From NCBI RefSeq assembly GCF_002849895.1, contig NZ_CP018867.1:124001-188000 (forward strand): a DNA stretch of 64,000 nucleotides, in the 5' to 3' direction. Shown piece by piece: positions 62,059-64,000 of this stretch. Under the pieces are notes generated by a model that was not told the DNA's origin, made no database searches, and saw only the letters and a program-made list of their open reading frames with translations. Each line of letters begins with the position of its first letter. The stretch's first letter is position 1. A program made the position numbers and the translations under genes. The DNA comes from Companilactobacillus alimentarius DSM 20249. GTDB taxonomy: Bacteria > Bacillota > Bacilli > Lactobacillales > Lactobacillaceae.

Positions 62059-64000
62059 ATGAAAGAAGTAATTAAAATGCTTGCGCCAGTTGATGGTCAA
62101 GCAATTGGAATTACTGAGGTTCATGATCCAATGTTTTCTGAAAAAGATATGGGCGATGGTTTTGGTGTCATACCTACTAATAACGAAATATTAGCCCCTG
62201 TTTCAGGAAAAGTTATGTTAGTAGCATCTACTAAGCATGCCATTGGATTCAAAACCGATGATGGTCTTGAAGTGTTGCTTCACATGGGTGTCGATACTGT
62301 TGAACTAAATGGCACACCATTTGAATTGTTCGTTAAAGAAGGCGATACAGTAAAGGCTGGCCAGAAAGTAGCTACAATGGATATTGCGGCTGTTAAAAAG
62401 GCTGGTAAAGTTACCGATGTTATCGTAGCTATTACTAATAGCAATAAGATGGTTAAAGAAGTCAATGTAACAAAAGGCGATATTAAAGCCGGAGTTAACG
62501 TTGCTGAGGTCAATTTAATGGCTCCAGGTGAAACTTCTGCTAAACCATCTAAGAAGATAGATTACGATCAATTAGGTAAGGATATTGTTAAAAACGTTGG
62601 TGGAGTAAGTAACGTTGATAATGTTATCCACTGTATTACTCGGGTTCGTTTCTATCTTAAAGATGACAACAAGGCTAATGATGATGTCATTAAGAATATG
62701 AAGGGCGTTTTAGATGTCGCTAAAGCTGGTGGACAGTATCAAGTTGTTATTGGACCAGCTGTTGAAGATGTTTACGATGCAGTTGTTAAAGCTTTGGGAC
62801 CATCATTTGGTGGCGACAGTGCTGCAAAAACTGAGAAAAAAGTTGCTCCAAAGGGAATTTGGCCTAAGACTAAATTCTACTTCAGTGCTTTGATCGGAGT
62901 CATCACTGCCAGCATGATGCCCGTTATCGGGTTGTTGGCTGCTTCAGGTATTTTAAAGGGATTATTAGCTTTAATAGTTTCAGCTAAATGGCTGTCTGAT
63001 AAGAGTTCAACTTATATGATTATCAATGCCATGGGTGATTCAGTATTTTACTTCCTACCAATCTTAGTTGGTTTCACAGCTGCTAAGAGATTAGGAGCAA
63101 ATCAAATAATTATGGGTGTCATTGGTGGTGTTTTAGCTTATCCAACGCTAGTTCAAATCGCTACTAAGACAACCAGTACTTCTATGAATATCAATGGTGA
63201 TTTCTTTGGTATTCCGATCCACATTGCTAACTATACATATTCAATCTTCCCAATGATTGCTGCTGCATGGTTGGCTTCCAAGATCGAACCTTGGTTGAAG
63301 AAACATATTGTTATGTCTCTTCGGATGATTCTAAGTCCTTTGCTAGAAGTCTTTATCGTTAGTGCAATTATTATCGTAATCGTTGGACCAATCATTACTT
63401 TACTAAGTTCTTACTTAGCAAGTGGTATCGTTGCTCTATTGAAGTTCAGTCCAGCAATTTCCGGATTGATCATTGGTGGATTTTATCAATGTTTGGTTAT
63501 CTTCGGTTTGCATTGGGCCGTTATCCCAGTTGTTGCTAGTCAAATCGCTACAACCGGACATAGTGCTTTGAACGCTATCGTTTCAGCAACTATGATTGCT
63601 CAAGGTGCCGCTGCAATGGCCGTCTTTGTAAAGACAAAGAAAAATATTGATATGAAACAAATTGCTGGTGCCGCAACACTTTCAGCCTTTGCTGGAGTTA
63701 CAGAACCTGCAATGTATGGTATTAATTTGAAGTATGGCCGCATTTTCTGGACTGCTAATATTGGTAGTGCCGTTGGTGGCTTGCTAACCGGATTATTACA
63801 TGTTGATATGTGGGGCTTCGCTGGTTCCTTGATTGGATTTGCTTCATTTATTAATCCAAAGGGTATCGATGCTAGTTTCACTGGATATCTAATTGCATCA
63901 GCCGCAACAATTATTGTAGCCTTTGTATGTACTTACCTCTTCGGATTCAAAGAAGAAGATCTTGAGAGCAGTCATGCTGTTGAGAAGGTAAGATTAGGTA
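62059..64000 (+). CDS. PTS EIIABC permease, glucose superfamily, A-B-C order (3' end cut)
   Basis: Sugar permease of the glucose/beta-glucoside/trehalose PTS group, 647 residues visible. EIIA-Glc-like domain first (residues 1-155, phosphohistidine His75 in VLLHMGVDTV), then EIIB (165-255, phosphocysteine Cys192 in HCITRVRF), then EIIC from about 270 (SALIGVITASMMPVIGLLAA; GVTEPAMYGINLKYGR). Common BglP-type proteins carry the domains in B-C-A order, so this is permuted. AAGGAGG precedes the ATG. Divergent from the GH65 gene; the pair probably handles one disaccharide, for example trehalose or a beta- or alpha-glucobiose. The few residues after ESSHAVEKVRLG are beyond the window. Confidence 0.9.
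   Translation, partial: MKEVIKMLAPVDGQAIGITEVHDPMFSEKDMGDGFGVIPTNNEILAPVSGKVMLVASTKHAIGFKTDDGLEVLLHMGVDTVELNGTPFELFVKEGDTVKAGQKVATMDIAAVKKAGKVTDVIVAITNSNKMVKEVNVTKGDIKAGVNVAEVNLMAPGETSAKPSKKIDYDQLGKDIVKNVGGVSNVDNVIHCITRVRFYLKDDNKANDDVIKNMKGVLDVAKAGGQYQVVIGPAVEDVYDAVVKALGPSFGGDSAAKTEKKVAPKGIWPKTKFYFSALIGVITASMMPVIGLLAASGILKGLLALIVSAKWLSDKSSTYMIINAMGDSVFYFLPILVGFTAAKRLGANQIIMGVIGGVLAYPTLVQIATKTTSTSMNINGDFFGIPIHIANYTYSIFPMIAAAWLASKIEPWLKKHIVMSLRMILSPLLEVFIVSAIIIVIVGPIITLLSSYLASGIVALLKFSPAISGLIIGGFYQCLVIFGLHWAVIPVVASQIATTGHSALNAIVSATMIAQGAAAMAVFVKTKKNIDMKQIAGAATLSAFAGVTEPAMYGINLKYGRIFWTANIGSAVGGLLTGLLHVDMWGFAGSLIGFASFINPKGIDASFTGYLIASAATIIVAFVCTYLFGFKEEDLESSHAVEKVRLG

Noticed and set aside
1..64000. 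CRISPR arrays, tRNA, rRNA, T-box leaders
   Set aside because: No regularly spaced repeats, no tRNA-like cloverleaf ends and no T-box AGGGTGG sequence were noticed when reading both strands.

Overview
The window is AT-rich DNA from a low-GC Gram-positive bacterium. Several features point to Lactobacillaceae, most plausibly a Companilactobacillus-type lactobacillus (inference from gene families; no 16S is present). These are a ClpL-type chaperone, two lipoteichoic-acid synthase-like proteins in tandem, a tannase with gallate decarboxylase genes, an SLAP-like repeat surface protein and frequent TTG/GTG starts after strong AAGGAGG-like ribosome binding sites. Both ends cut genes: a HAD phosphatase on the left and a PTS EIIABC permease on the right.

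Left part (1-8.8 kb): a HAD phosphatase; an AgrC/AgrA-like two-component pair flanked by tiny ORFs but with no AgrB; a DUF554 membrane protein divergent from a LysR regulator that overlaps a UvrD-like helicase; and an NAD-dependent epimerase-like gene behind a promoter with a 19-bp spacer of the kind used by MerR regulators. From 8.9 to 14.7 kb lies a tannin/gallate catabolic region: tannase, a cupin, an SDR dehydrogenase, then lpdC-lpdB-lpdD (UbiD-type decarboxylase, prenyl-FMN synthase, small subunit). A perfect 11-bp inverted repeat sits just upstream of the lpdC promoter. From 14.7 to 31.5 kb the genes look like ordinary chromosomal genes: coaBC, a GH3 beta-glucosidase with reversed domain order, redox enzymes, a 3D-domain secreted protein, an OmpR-type two-component system, two LTA synthase paralogs, a VanZ-like protein and pgi.

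From 31.6 to 36.1 kb the DNA is decayed and mobile-element rich: a broken IS30-type element with a 13-bp flanking direct repeat, a 5'-truncated IS110-type transposase, a frameshifted lipoprotein, and a group IIC intron 5' fragment downstream of a terminator. A second such fragment is at 3.5 kb. From 36.1 to 47.3 kb: a GHSLGGH hydrolase, a small HTH gene in an operon with clpL and preceded by a 15-bp inverted repeat overlapping the promoter, a 160-nt highly structured element, an SLAP-like surface protein, a purine permease, and a fructose-type PTS operon (MtlR/LicR-like activator, EIIA, EIIBC). An apparently intact IS3-family element (47308-48831) has landed in the loop of the terminator of that operon.

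From 48.9 to 54.6 kb a coherent cobalamin/glycerol module appears: a secreted DUF4430 protein, an ECF transporter (T, fused ATPases, S component), a glycerol facilitator and a PduO-type adenosyltransferase, followed by an acetyltransferase. The right end holds two adjacent HAD phosphatases, an HSL-type esterase, a MATE exporter, and a GH65 phosphorylase-like enzyme divergent from a glucose-superfamily PTS permease with unusual A-B-C domain order, which probably import and cleave a phosphorylated disaccharide together.
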